The notes beneath the pieces are model-generated. The model was not told the DNA's origin and did not search any database. It was given only the letters and a program-made list of their open reading frames with translations. Positions 19,572-29,860 of a stretch of 64,000 nt of DNA are shown here, piece by piece. Both the position numbers and the translations under genes were made by a program. The DNA is taken from contig QFXH01000001.1 in assembly GCA_003402345.1 (NCBI GenBank), positions 186,001 through 250,000 of the forward strand. Reading direction: 5' to 3'. The stretch is from Candidatus Nitrotoga sp. MKT. Lineage in GTDB: Bacteria; Pseudomonadota; Gammaproteobacteria; Burkholderiales; Gallionellaceae. Position 1 is the stretch's first letter; each line of letters starts with the position of its first letter.

Positions 19572-21638
19572 TCAATTGGACTTGTGATCTCCATTTTCAG
19601 GATCATTGCGACGGTCGATGAACAGGCTGTTGCCGTTGATTTTCTTTGCCTGCTTTTTCGCATCAGCTGCTGCTGTGGCAATCTGATGGTGTGAATAGTA
19701 CTGTCCCGGACAGACCTTGACCACACCGAGCGACAGGCTGATCAACGAATAAAATATTTTTCTCCCCTGCCGGTCTTCGCCGACATAACCGCCACGATCC
19801 TGATCCTCGATACTGTAATAGTGTCGGATCGCTGACTCGAAGTCGACCAGTATCGCGCGACAGCGCTCTTCCCAGTTCTCGCTCTGGAACAACACTATGA
19901 AATCATCCCCTCCAATATGGCCAATAAAGTCACGGTCGGGATCACAGCGATCGCTGAGAATCTTGCCCGTCATCTGAATGACGTCATCACCCTTGCGATA
20001 GCCATGTACATCATTGTATGGCTTGAAATAGTCCAGATCGCAAAAGCACGCGCAAAACCGCGTGTCATTTTGCAGCAAGCGGTCTATATGCTCATTGATT
20101 GGCACATTGCCGGGAAGCTGCGTGAGCGGATTGGCATAGCGCGCAGCATTGATCTGTATTTGCGTGATCTCACGCATCAGGTCGTGTCCGGTACCCATGC
20201 CAAGATATTTTCCCTGATCCATGATGATGTAGCCATTGACCAAGTGGCGGGGATCCCCTTCCGTAATGAGGCGGCTCAAATCCTGCAAGCATGTGTCCTT
20301 TTCCGTCAATAGCGGATCGGCATTCATGAAAAAGGTGCAGGATTTTTTACCATATAGCTCGCGCTCATAGGGACGGGCGAAATGTTCAATCATATTGATC
20401 CGGTTAATCAAACCAAGTGGCTTGCCGTTGTCAACCACCGGGATGATTTGCAGATCCGGTTCGTTCAAAAAGAGTTCGTAGACCTCGTTGTTAAGGATGT
20501 CGGATGTGATGGTGGGCACTTTACGCAGCAGTTTTTGGACAGTCGCAATGTTTTGCTGGAATCCGTTTTTTTGTGGATAGACCGCAACGCCGTTCCGGAT
20601 CAGTGCCTTCGCCACTTCCGCGGATAGCGTGGTGGCAGGGGTGCTGTGGGGACGGGCAATGTGATAACCTTGCCCGCAGGCAACGCCCAAGTCGCGGATC
20701 AGGAGCAATTCTGCCTGTGTCTCTATCCCTTCGGCGATCACGGTTGTACCGGATTGTTCTGCGATTTCCTGGATAGAACGCACGAACTGGAGTTTGACGG
20801 GATCGCGGTTGATCCCCTGAATAAAGTGCATATCAATCTTGACATATTCCGGCCGTATTTCGGACCACAGCCGCAGACTGGAAAATCCTTCGCCCAGATC
20901 GTCAATAGCAATCTGGAAGCCCATATTCCGGTAATGCATGACCGCTTCAAGTAGCAAATTGTAATCGTAGGTTGGTTGGCTCTCGGTCAGCTCAATAATC
21001 ACGTTTCCCGGATTAATGCCAATCTCATGAATGTAATCGAGCGTTTCGCCATGTTTCGCATCTCTTTGAAGCAGGCTTTCCGGACTGACATTGAGAAATA
21101 ATTTCCCCGGCAGACCTAATTCCGCAAACCGCTCCAGTACCACGCGTCGGCACAAATGTTCAACTACTACGGTCAGATTGTTCGCCCATGCCACCTTGAA
21201 CAGACTTAGGGGCGAATGCATTGGACTGTCAGAGGGGCCACGGATCAAGCCTTCGTAGCCAATAATTTCACCGCTTTGAAGATATATGATCGGCTGGAAG
21301 ATCGCATTCAACAGACGCTTCTCGATAATCTCGTTTAGTTGTGCCAGCATCATCTCGTTGCCGTCATTTTTCAAAGAAGATATCAGTCCTTCGTTTGCGG
21401 GAGATTGTTCAAGCGTATATTCAATGTTTGTCGTACGCTGTTTGGCGTACAACATGGCTTTCATTTTCTGAAAAGTCCGTAAGGTTGCCAAAGGTACTCC
21501 TAGCGTGTCACTGGCGGGCGATGCGCACGATGTATCTTGTGAAATCATCATTTCCCTTTGTACCTTTGAACTACTGCTGTTAAAAATCTTTGCTTTATTG
21601 GCTATAAAAGATATAACTTTTGGAATGGTAATCGACAT
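19572..21638 (-). CDS. EAL-CBS-GGDEF protein (c-di-GMP turnover)
   Basis: EAL: IGYEGLIRGPSD, ELTESQPTYD, IDDLGEGFSSLRLW, VIAEGIETQAE; central CBS-like region; HIGGDDFIVLFQ near C-terminus. Confidence 0.88.
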   Translation of the reverse strand: MSITIPKVISFIANKAKIFNSSSSKVQREMMISQDTSCASPASDTLGVPLATLRTFQKMKAMLYAKQRTTNIEYTLEQSPANEGLISSLKNDGNEMMLAQLNEIIEKRLLNAIFQPIIYLQSGEIIGYEGLIRGPSDSPMHSPLSLFKVAWANNLTVVVEHLCRRVVLERFAELGLPGKLFLNVSPESLLQRDAKHGETLDYIHEIGINPGNVIIELTESQPTYDYNLLLEAVMHYRNMGFQIAIDDLGEGFSSLRLWSEIRPEYVKIDMHFIQGINRDPVKLQFVRSIQEIAEQSGTTVIAEGIETQAELLLIRDLGVACGQGYHIARPHSTPATTLSAEVAKALIRNGVAVYPQKNGFQQNIATVQKLLRKVPTITSDILNNEVYELFLNEPDLQIIPVVDNGKPLGLINRINMIEHFARPYERELYGKKSCTFFMNADPLLTEKDTCLQDLSRLITEGDPRHLVNGYIIMDQGKYLGMGTGHDLMREITQIQINAARYANPLTQLPGNVPINEHIDRLLQNDTRFCACFCDLDYFKPYNDVHGYRKGDDVIQMTGKILSDRCDPDRDFIGHIGGDDFIVLFQSENWEERCRAILVDFESAIRHYYSIEDQDRGGYVGEDRQGRKIFYSLISLSLGVVKVCPGQYYSHHQIATAAADAKKQAKKINGNSLFIDRRNDPENGDHKSN

Positions 21639-21718
21639 TTATTACAATATTATGACGCTTTGTAATTTCCCATTTTTTTGATGAAAATAGGCGGTATCGT
21701 TATAGAATCGGCCATCAC

Positions 21719-21803
21719 CTATTGATTCAGCCATGTTTAAAATCCGTTCGTATTGAATCTGTCGAAGGTGAATGGGCTTCGACAAACACGAACGGGTTAA
21801 TAG
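21719..21803. repeat. Diverged MITE-like dispersed repeat
   Basis: ctattgattcagcc left end, ccgttcgtattgaatctgtcgaag ... cttcgacaaacacgaacgg inverted core. Confidence 0.55.
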
Positions 21804-21946
21804 TGTTGAGTTTCAGCAAAACACTGACAGGGTTAGCCTACATCCCGAAAGAGAGGCAGCCTATCTTGATATTCCAATGGAGCAAGTTTGATCTCGGAGT
21901 GGTTTAACGTGTAATGGTTTTACTGGAGGTGCCCTGGAATTAACCG

Positions 21947-22513
21947 CTAGTCATCACGCTCAGGAGCCGGATGCTTCTGCAATTTACGTTGTAACGTGCG
22001 TCGATGCATATTAAGTGTGCGTGCGGCAGCGGAAACGTTACCGCCACAGTCAGCAAGTACCTTTTGCAAATGCTCCCACTCCAGGCGATCCACTGACATT
22101 GGTTTGGTTGTAATCGCGGCTTCAACAATACCTGGTTGATGATCGAACGCCGCGACAATTTCATCCGCATCCGCAGGCTTGGCCAGATAGTATGTCGCAC
22201 CCAGCTTCACTGCCTCCACGGCGGTTGCAATGCTCGAATAGCCGGTGAGCACCACAATACGCGCATCAGGCTTTCGCTCCTTGAGATGCGCTACTAATGT
22301 CAGGCCTGACGGCCCGGGCATCTTTAGATCAATTACCGCGTGCGTGGGAAGATTTTGTGCAATCACTTGAATGGCTTCATTCACATCGTTTGCCACACTT
22401 ACCGCAAAACCACGCCGGGTAAGGGCCTGCGCCAACACCGTACAATAAGTAACGTCATCGTCTACCAACAACAATTTGCGCGGCAACGGGTTTTCCATAA
22501 TTGGTAAGCTCAT
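21947..22513 (-). CDS. regA: RegA/ActR/PrrA-type response regulator
   Basis: LLLVDDDVTYCTVLAQAL receiver, VIDLKMPGPSGL, Fis-type HTH NVSAAARTLNMHRRTLQRKLQKHPAPE. Start likely MSLPIM at 22513, overlapping kinase stop by 4 nt. Confidence 0.88.
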   Translation of the reverse strand: MSLPIMENPLPRKLLLVDDDVTYCTVLAQALTRRGFAVSVANDVNEAIQVIAQNLPTHAVIDLKMPGPSGLTLVAHLKERKPDARIVVLTGYSSIATAVEAVKLGATYYLAKPADADEIVAAFDHQPGIVEAAITTKPMSVDRLEWEHLQKVLADCGGNVSAAARTLNMHRRTLQRKLQKHPAPERDD

Positions 22514-23778
22514 ATTGAATTCGTCACACGTAAACGGGCTAGGGGCAATATCACACAAGTACATACCCCTCCGCCATCCCGATTCGATAGTGAAAGTGTA
22601 CCGCCAAACCGGCGCAATACGGCATTAACCAGAAATAATCCAAGCCCTTGCCCACTTTCTTTGGTGGTAAAAAATAATTTTCCGGCATGGGTTGCCGCAG
22701 TTGGGGTCAAACCTGCACCCCGGTCGGAGACTTCGATTTTCAATTGCTCTGTAGTACAACTAACCTCTACCTCAACACTGTGTTCCGAAGCATCGGCAGC
22801 GTTATTTAAAATATTGGTGATCACTTGCCCCAAGACTTGTTCAGCTACGATCTGCGGTGCGGGAGATGGGCCATTCCAGTGATAACTTACCTGCGCCGAG
22901 GGACGCATACCGCGCCATTGCGCCAACAAATCTTCAAAATAACTATCAAGCGCAACGCTGTAACCACTTTCAGCACGCGCTTGTTCTGTAGATGACAGCA
23001 TCTGGGAAAGCGTATTTTTACAACGCGTAACTTGGTCGCGCAACAAGTGCAGCTCTTTCACCAATTCTGGTTGCATCGCATATTGATGCTCGAGCTCTTT
23101 AAGCACGACCGCCATCGTCCCCAGAGGCGTGCCTAATTCATGCGCCGCACCCACTGCCAGTGCGCCAAGCGCCACCAGATGTTCATCACGCAGCGCATTT
23201 TCACGCACCTCCGCCAGCATGCGTTCGCGTTCACGCAAAGTGTTACCCATCTTCACCACATAATACCCAACCAAGCCTACTCCCAGAACGAAACCAAACC
23301 ACATGAGCCAAGCACTTGAGTCAAGACGGACAACGTGGTCAATATGGAAATGCGGCAGCGGAATATAAACGAACATCAAGAACGTATAACAGGCCACAAT
23401 TAACGCAGCCAACAACCAGGCATAGATAGCCAACAACGTAGCGGCGGCTATCGTGAGCGGCAACAATAACAACAGCACAAACGGATTGGTGGTACCCCCA
23501 GCCAGATAGAGCAATGCACTTAACAACAGGACATCCAGCACCAACTGTCCGAACACCTCGATTTCCTGCACTGGCCATGGCAGTTTGAACCGGATCCAAG
23601 TAAGTATGTTAAGAACCAGCAACACGGTGCCAATCACTGCGAATGGCAACGGCATCCCCATACCTTTGGCAACCACCAGTACCGCCAAGGTCAGGCCAAC
23701 TACGGCGATATTTTTGAGCACCAGCACGCGCCGCAGATTTATTGGTGACGGCGTTGAAAAAGAAACAAACGGTTTCAT
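22510..23778 (-). CDS. regB: RegB/PrrB-type redox sensor histidine kinase
   Basis: Six TM-like segments, GGTTNPFVLLLLLPL quinone-site-like motif, AVGAAHELGTPLGTMAVVLKEL H-box, GQGLGLFLVNAVLRRFGG. Confidence 0.88.
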   Translation of the reverse strand: MKPFVSFSTPSPINLRRVLVLKNIAVVGLTLAVLVVAKGMGMPLPFAVIGTVLLVLNILTWIRFKLPWPVQEIEVFGQLVLDVLLLSALLYLAGGTTNPFVLLLLLPLTIAAATLLAIYAWLLAALIVACYTFLMFVYIPLPHFHIDHVVRLDSSAWLMWFGFVLGVGLVGYYVVKMGNTLRERERMLAEVRENALRDEHLVALGALAVGAAHELGTPLGTMAVVLKELEHQYAMQPELVKELHLLRDQVTRCKNTLSQMLSSTEQARAESGYSVALDSYFEDLLAQWRGMRPSAQVSYHWNGPSPAPQIVAEQVLGQVITNILNNAADASEHSVEVEVSCTTEQLKIEVSDRGAGLTPTAATHAGKLFFTTKESGQGLGLFLVNAVLRRFGGTLSLSNRDGGGVCTCVILPLARLRVTNSI

Positions 23779-24038
23779 TAATTAATCCGGTAATTCAATG
23801 TCTTAATAAAAAACATAAGAATAATAGCATCTCGTACCTTGTCGCCTGTGCACCTACTCACTAACCAATCATAATTGACGCACTCCGATCATAAAAGCTG
23901 AGCAGGACGAATGTTGTAAAAATAGAAGCAGAAAAAACCTAGATAGAGGTCGTAGTGAAAATGGTGACTGGGCCTCGATGCCTACTAACCAAGTCACATC
24001 TGGGTTGGCTAGCACTCTAAATTGTACCTGCTTGCCCG

Positions 24039-25628
24039 TCACAATCGTGCAAACCGACGTACGCGCACGGATCGAAGTTTGCGGCCCAGCCGCCGCCACC
24101 CAATAACGACCCCGGATAGGCTAAGCGCGGTACCACACAGGCTGAGTGAAATAAGCACGATGTCCCACAAGGGGCGTTTTTCCAGAAGTGGCAGCCAATC
24201 CCAGCTATGCAACATCGCAAATAGCCAGCGGCTCAGGCGTTTCGTACTATCTGTATGTCCGAGCACTGTGCCGGTCGCCGGGTCAATGTGCACCCAAGTG
24301 GCGTGGGCATTGTCGAATACGACGCGCCACACAGGCAGAAATTTTTCCGAGCCACCCGTCATCGTGTGCGGCTCACGTGAGTAATAATACAAATCGTAGT
24401 CGGTCAATACCTCAATGCGTGCAATGGGATCGGGAAGCAAGCGCGCAACATTAGCTTTCAATGCCTCGAGATCAGGTACATAAACGTTCGCCGATTCTGC
24501 ATTGAGTACGGTTGGCCGAGCACTGCCACTAATATTCGCAAGTACTAAAGTCTGACCTGAGGCGCGTATCCAGTGCAGCTCACGCACACCGTTCGGCGCA
24601 GCCGCAAGCAACTGTTTCGGTGAAGCTTGCTGGCTGGAAATATTCAACGGCCCTCCGTTCATCGCTACGGTATTTAAGGCTTTGGCTCCACTATCAAAAA
24701 TTTTCCAGGGGTTCATTGACATCAGTCCACTGAATATCCACGTCAACGTGACCAGTGCAAACAACAGCCCTAGAATATGATGCCAGCGCATCACAAAACC
24801 ATGGTAAGGAGAATGTGAGCCACGCTTATAAACACGCGTAAATCGCCAACGCATGATTCCGACTGTTGCGCCGGTGAAAACTAAACCAATACCAAGGATC
24901 GAGAGCCAGATGACGATGTCGGTCCAATATGCGTTAAACATATTGCCGCGAAAGGGGTAGAGCCAGTGGATCCACGCGCCAACATAATTCCATAAACGCT
25001 CGATACGCGGGGCATCCCGCACCACTTCGCCAGTGGTACTTGAGACATACAGCAACGTGGCATCAGCGTCGGCCAGCCACACCCTATGTAGCGGGCGGTG
25101 TGCGTCCAATGCGCGCGAATGGGTGAAAGCGTCTTCGTCGATGATCCCACCATAATCGGTGGCAACCGCCGAACCGCCAAACACAGCGGCACTCGCCAAC
25201 ACATGCGCGCGGTCAACCTGCCGTAACACGGCACCTGTGCTGGCGTCTATCACCACTGTACCGCTACCTAGTGCCACCCGGCGCTGACCACTTGCCAATC
25301 CAACATTCAGATCACGGGCCGGTATGGCCAAATAGACCGCACGGCCACCACTCGCCACCGCCAACCGAAGATCCTGCAACGGTCCCTTGATACCGGCTGC
25401 ATCCAGCGCTTGTCTTGGCGTCAATGTTATGGCCGCAGCATTTAGCGGCGGCAGATGCTGTATTCTTTCTGCGGCAGTCAATTTCGGATAGCCCACATAC
25501 ATCATGACTATTCCCGAAATGAACCACATCACAAAGAAAATACAAGCGAAAATCCCAAGCCAGCGATGGATCAGGAATAGCCAACGTTTGGCATACGCCA
25601 TCAGTAACGTGTCCTTAAAACGCCGCAC
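24039..25628 (-). CDS. PepSY-associated TM helix domain protein
   Basis: LFLIHRWLGIFACIFFVMWFISGIVMMYVGYP; further TM segments (WHHILGLLFALVTLTWIFSGLMSMNPW); overlaps the receptor gene. Confidence 0.83.
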   Translation of the reverse strand: MRRFKDTLLMAYAKRWLFLIHRWLGIFACIFFVMWFISGIVMMYVGYPKLTAAERIQHLPPLNAAAITLTPRQALDAAGIKGPLQDLRLAVASGGRAVYLAIPARDLNVGLASGQRRVALGSGTVVIDASTGAVLRQVDRAHVLASAAVFGGSAVATDYGGIIDEDAFTHSRALDAHRPLHRVWLADADATLLYVSSTTGEVVRDAPRIERLWNYVGAWIHWLYPFRGNMFNAYWTDIVIWLSILGIGLVFTGATVGIMRWRFTRVYKRGSHSPYHGFVMRWHHILGLLFALVTLTWIFSGLMSMNPWKIFDSGAKALNTVAMNGGPLNISSQQASPKQLLAAAPNGVRELHWIRASGQTLVLANISGSARPTVLNAESANVYVPDLEALKANVARLLPDPIARIEVLTDYDLYYYSREPHTMTGGSEKFLPVWRVVFDNAHATWVHIDPATGTVLGHTDSTKRLSRWLFAMLHSWDWLPLLEKRPLWDIVLISLSLCGTALSLSGVVIGWRRLGRKLRSVRVRRFARL

Positions 25629-27942
25629 TCAAAGTAATATCAGCGGTGCGCGGCGGCCCCAGGTAAGCCATCGTACTACCGACGTTCGCGGCATAAATAC
25701 GGTCCGTTACATTACGGACGCGGCCTATCATCGACACCGTCTTACTCATTTTCCAGCGCGCACCAACATCAAGCAGCGTGTAGGCAGACCAATTCATTGT
25801 GTTGTCAGCGTCGGCATAAACTTTACCGACGTGACGTACACCTGCACTTGCTTGCCAAGCTGGTGTGATGTCATACGAAGACCACAGGTTAGCAACCGTC
25901 GATGGCGTATTGATTGGCGTTTTACCGGCCAGTGAAACACCATTTTGAACAAAGTTCTCAAATTGCGCATCGACATAGGTGATATTGCCCTGCAACGACA
26001 ATTTGGAGGTAGGTTGCAGCCCAACGGCCAATTCCACGCCTTTGGCTGATTGTTCCCCGACCAAAACGGTGAGTGCGCTGTTGCCCAACACCGGAGTTGC
26101 AATATTTTTGCGGGTAATACTGTAGGCCGCGACCGTAGCCGTGCCTTTGCCTTGCCAGAAATCAATTTTGCTGCCAATTTCTGCCTGCTTGCCTGTCGTA
26201 AGGGCCGTGTTATCACGCACAGCCGCGAAAGTGGCCGTAGTAAGAATGCCGGACGGAGGATCGGCCGCCGTTGAATATTGCGCGTACAAATTGGCGCCCG
26301 GCGCAACGTCCCATACCAAGCCAATGCGACCGGTCGTTGGGTTATATGTACGCGCGAGGCTAGCTGGATTAGCTGCTGTCACCGCACGGCGATTGGTCAA
26401 ATCAAGCTCGATGCGGTCATGGCGCAGCGCAGTGGTGAGGTTTAAAGTCGGCATGAGCGCCGTGCGGTTTTCAAGATATAAAGCGACTGAAGTGACCTTA
26501 ACTTCCCGGTCAGGGTTAAAGCCTGGCGACATACCGGGCACTTGAAAAAAACTTTCGGTAACAAAATTGTACGGATCGACTGTACTTACGACAGCAGACA
26601 GGCTATTCGGAAATCGCGTCTGCTTGTTTACGCTCACGTCCAGCCCGAAAGACCAATCACTCCTAAGGCCAGCAAGTTGCCCCTTGTATAGCCCATTAAC
26701 GCGGTCACCAAAAACTTGATGGTCATGCCGTTGCAGAAAAGTATTCGAACGGATCACGGCTGTGTTGGCCGGATTGAAAACATAAGTTTCAACATTGCGG
26801 TAATCGCGCAGCGCATCATAAGCGTACGCAGTATTCTGGAATTGCAGCGCATCGGTCACACGCCAGTCGGTTACCGAGCGCAACCACTGCACACGCTGGG
26901 CATAAATACTGTCAGTACTGTTGTAGTTTTTGAAGCGGGTGCCGGGATCAACGCGCAACGTGCCCGATGCCGGGTTGAGTACTGGGGTTCCCCAGTATGG
27001 CCGGTCGACATCCTCATCCTGGTATTCATAAGCCAATTTATGGGTCAGCCCACCGCCAAAGTCCGACAGCAGTGAAGCGGCAACTTGTGTGGCCTTGCTT
27101 TCAGTGCCATTTATCCAGCTACCAGCGTTACGGCGGTTAACATCAATTCGCGCATAGTGGCTGCCCGCTCCGCCATCGCCAATGATGCGGCGATTTAATC
27201 CCAGAGACACTTCTTTGAGGTTATAAGCGCCAAACCGCACTCTCGCTTCTGAAAAATCGCCTCTTTCCGCGATTTTGGTGATGTAATTAATAGAGCCGCC
27301 GACCGCACCTGAGCCAAAAAGAAAACTGGATGGGCCACCGATAACCTCGACGCGGTCGTAAATCCAGCTATCCACCGGGCGGGCTGCAATCGAATATTGC
27401 ACATTAATACCGTTGAATAATTGACTAAGTGACCCACTGCCAAAGCCCCGATAAAAAACACCGATACTACCTGGCGCATCATGCGCAGTGACACCAGGAA
27501 CTGCCCGAAGTATCTCCTGGGTGTTTTGCGCACCACGTGCATCAATGGTGGTGCGGTTAACAACCGTAACCGAGGCTGGTGTCTCACGTGGCGTCAGCCC
27601 GAGGCGGCTGCCGGTTTCAGAAGGTTCGTCAAGGTTGAGGCGGCCATTGGCGGCTGGTACTGTTGCAACAACATCAACTTGCGGCAATGTCACTATTTCA
27701 GGTTGGGCATGGTTGGGAGTAGACGTCATCACCAAAGCGGAGAAAATACTGATTGACAAAACCGTAGGAACGACCGTTGATGGACGATCGCGCGGCAACT
27801 GCGCCGCTTTAGATTCCTGGGAACGCTGCTTACGCACTTTAAATGCGAGCATGTATGTACGCTGGGTGCGGCGTGCTAACTTTTTGGCCATAAGAAACTC
27901 CTTTTTGTTTTCCAGACCGATCCCGGTCAAGCTAAATGCCAA
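25615..27942 (-). CDS. TonB-dependent siderophore receptor
   Basis: 775 aa; plug domain TPRETPASVTVVNRTTIDARGAQNTQEILRAVPGV, IYDRVEVIGGPSSFLFGSGAVGGSINYITK; ends ADITLSAAF. Confidence 0.9.
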   Translation of the reverse strand: MAFSLTGIGLENKKEFLMAKKLARRTQRTYMLAFKVRKQRSQESKAAQLPRDRPSTVVPTVLSISIFSALVMTSTPNHAQPEIVTLPQVDVVATVPAANGRLNLDEPSETGSRLGLTPRETPASVTVVNRTTIDARGAQNTQEILRAVPGVTAHDAPGSIGVFYRGFGSGSLSQLFNGINVQYSIAARPVDSWIYDRVEVIGGPSSFLFGSGAVGGSINYITKIAERGDFSEARVRFGAYNLKEVSLGLNRRIIGDGGAGSHYARIDVNRRNAGSWINGTESKATQVAASLLSDFGGGLTHKLAYEYQDEDVDRPYWGTPVLNPASGTLRVDPGTRFKNYNSTDSIYAQRVQWLRSVTDWRVTDALQFQNTAYAYDALRDYRNVETYVFNPANTAVIRSNTFLQRHDHQVFGDRVNGLYKGQLAGLRSDWSFGLDVSVNKQTRFPNSLSAVVSTVDPYNFVTESFFQVPGMSPGFNPDREVKVTSVALYLENRTALMPTLNLTTALRHDRIELDLTNRRAVTAANPASLARTYNPTTGRIGLVWDVAPGANLYAQYSTAADPPSGILTTATFAAVRDNTALTTGKQAEIGSKIDFWQGKGTATVAAYSITRKNIATPVLGNSALTVLVGEQSAKGVELAVGLQPTSKLSLQGNITYVDAQFENFVQNGVSLAGKTPINTPSTVANLWSSYDITPAWQASAGVRHVGKVYADADNTMNWSAYTLLDVGARWKMSKTVSMIGRVRNVTDRIYAANVGSTMAYLGPPRTADITLSAAF

Positions 27943-28301
27943 GAGTTTTCACTTATAGCGCTGCTTAGACAAACATGGTTACTTCCAATAAATTAGCCAC
28001 GTTTATTTGCGCAACTTTCCCCGATTTACAAGTGAACTCTGGATGATTTTCCAAATGTGCAGAATTTTGTCCACGGCAGAAAACGTCACTTGCGATAAAC
28101 GTAGAACCACGGTGGTTAACTCGGAGCGCACCAAAAATTTCACTTAATATGAAGCGCACGAATCATAAGGAAGAAAAATCATCTTGAGAATGTGGCAAAT
28201 TGTCGCGCGGCAATTTGCCGCACTACGGCCAATCAGCCTATGAGGTCAACTTTAAAAATATAACCTAATGTTTTTAAATATTAAAATGTAGGTGTCAAAA
28301 T

Positions 28302-28333
28302 AAAGCACCCCGCAGCAAGCTGCGGGGTGCTTT
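28302..28333. terminator. Strong intergenic hairpin, probable terminator
   Basis: AAAGCACCCCGCAGC-AA-GCTGCGGGGTGCTTT, perfect 15-bp arms. Confidence 0.85.
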
Positions 28334-28439
28334 ATTTACCAAGCCAATGACAAGATAGCCCATATGGGATGACATAAATCCGTAAATTGATATACCCCGC
28401 GAATTTAGCCACGCTATATGCGCATGATTTGAAGTTGCG

Positions 28440-29267
28440 TTATTCCTCCACCGCTGGTAAACGTATGGTGTACTGACCTGCTTTTTCATCACGTACCATC
28501 ATGAGCAGGTTATTTTTCTGCGCGTCTTCCACCAACTCTTTGAACGAACGGTAGCCGTAAGCCGATTCAGCAAAACCTGGTTTCCGCCGCTGCATGGTAG
28601 GCTTAACCATGGAATACCAGACTTTCTCCTCTCCCCGTTCAGCAATCAATGCTTCGATCGTTTCGACAATAAAATCGAGTGCTTCCTGCCGTTTATCATC
28701 TTCAGGTTTCAATCTTGATTTTTTCGCCGTACCACCGGCAGATATTTTTGCCGGAGATTTTTTTTCAGCGCGTTTTTTCTGTGCTTCTTGCTCACGTACC
28801 AAATCATCATAAAAAATGAATTCATCGCAATTTGCGCTGAGCAAATCAGAAGTCGAGTCCTTAACCCCAATCCCGATCACATATTTGTTGTTCTCCCGCA
28901 GCTTTGAAACCAACGGAGAAAAGTCCGAGTCACCGCTAATAATGACAAAGGTATCAACATGGGATTTGGTATAGCAAAGATCCAGCGCATCAACGACCAT
29001 GCGGATATCAGCAGAATTTTTACCTGATTGGCGCACATGCGGAATCTCAATCAATTCAAAAGCCGCTTCATGCATCGTCGCCTTAAACTCTTTGTAACGA
29101 TCCCAGTCACAATAAGCTTTTTTGACAACAATACTGCCCTTGAGCAGTAAGCGTTCAAGCACCTTTTTGATGTCGAACTGTGCATACTTGGCCTCACGCA
29201 CCCCTAACGCAATGTTCTCGAAATCGCAAAACATAGCCATGTTGGTAATTTCAGGTTGACCAGCCAT
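28440..29267 (-). CDS. NYN (LabA/DUF88-like) nuclease-fold protein with C-terminal OST-HTH/LOTUS-like domain
   Basis: MAMFCDFENIALG, KNSADIRMVVDALDL, DTFVIISGDSDFSPLVSKLRENNKYVIGIG; C-terminal KVWYSMVKPTMQRRKPGFAESAYGYRSFKELVEDAQKNNLL. Confidence 0.85.
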   Translation of the reverse strand: MAGQPEITNMAMFCDFENIALGVREAKYAQFDIKKVLERLLLKGSIVVKKAYCDWDRYKEFKATMHEAAFELIEIPHVRQSGKNSADIRMVVDALDLCYTKSHVDTFVIISGDSDFSPLVSKLRENNKYVIGIGVKDSTSDLLSANCDEFIFYDDLVREQEAQKKRAEKKSPAKISAGGTAKKSRLKPEDDKRQEALDFIVETIEALIAERGEEKVWYSMVKPTMQRRKPGFAESAYGYRSFKELVEDAQKNNLLMMVRDEKAGQYTIRLPAVEE

Positions 29268-29371
29268 CTGATACTCCTAAATTAAATTGATCAATGCTGC
29301 GGCACCCGCTCGCCAAACTGATAGAAAACGATCAACTTGTTGCCCGATCCGGCGAACCCAACTATTGCCAA

Positions 29372-29806
29372 CTAGCCTCGCGTATTCGACTGCGTTCCAA
29401 ACTGCATCAGATCAACTAATGGCTGCGCTTGCCAGCCAGGCTGCCGGTGTTCCGCCACAATATTAGTGAAAATTCCGCCACGAACGTAAAATTTGGCGGT
29501 CAAGCGCATGAAACGCGGCTGGATGGCGGCAACCAAATCATCCAGAATTCGATTGGTTACATCTTCATGGAAATGTCCTTCATTGCGGAATGACCAGATA
29601 TAAAGCTTGAGACTTTTCAGTTCAACGCAGGTCGTATCCGCGATGTAATCGAGAATCAACGTAGCAAAATCGGGCTGGCCAGTCTTAGGACACAGACAGG
29701 TAAACTCGGGGATTTCCATGTGGATGTGGTAATCACGCACGGGGTTAGGATTGGCGAAAGTTTCCAGAAGTTTGCTGGCCACGGTTTTGCTGGGCAGAGC
29801 GCTCAT
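29372..29806 (-). CDS. queF: NADPH-dependent 7-cyano-7-deazaguanine reductase QueF
   Basis: [52 protein letters not shown]; start at MSALPSK (29806). Confidence 0.93.
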   Translation of the reverse strand: MSALPSKTVASKLLETFANPNPVRDYHIHMEIPEFTCLCPKTGQPDFATLILDYIADTTCVELKSLKLYIWSFRNEGHFHEDVTNRILDDLVAAIQPRFMRLTAKFYVRGGIFTNIVAEHRQPGWQAQPLVDLMQFGTQSNTRG

Positions 29807-29860
29807 TTTGATATGCCTTGTGGGTCGGTTAGAATACAACGCATTATAATGTTCAACTGA

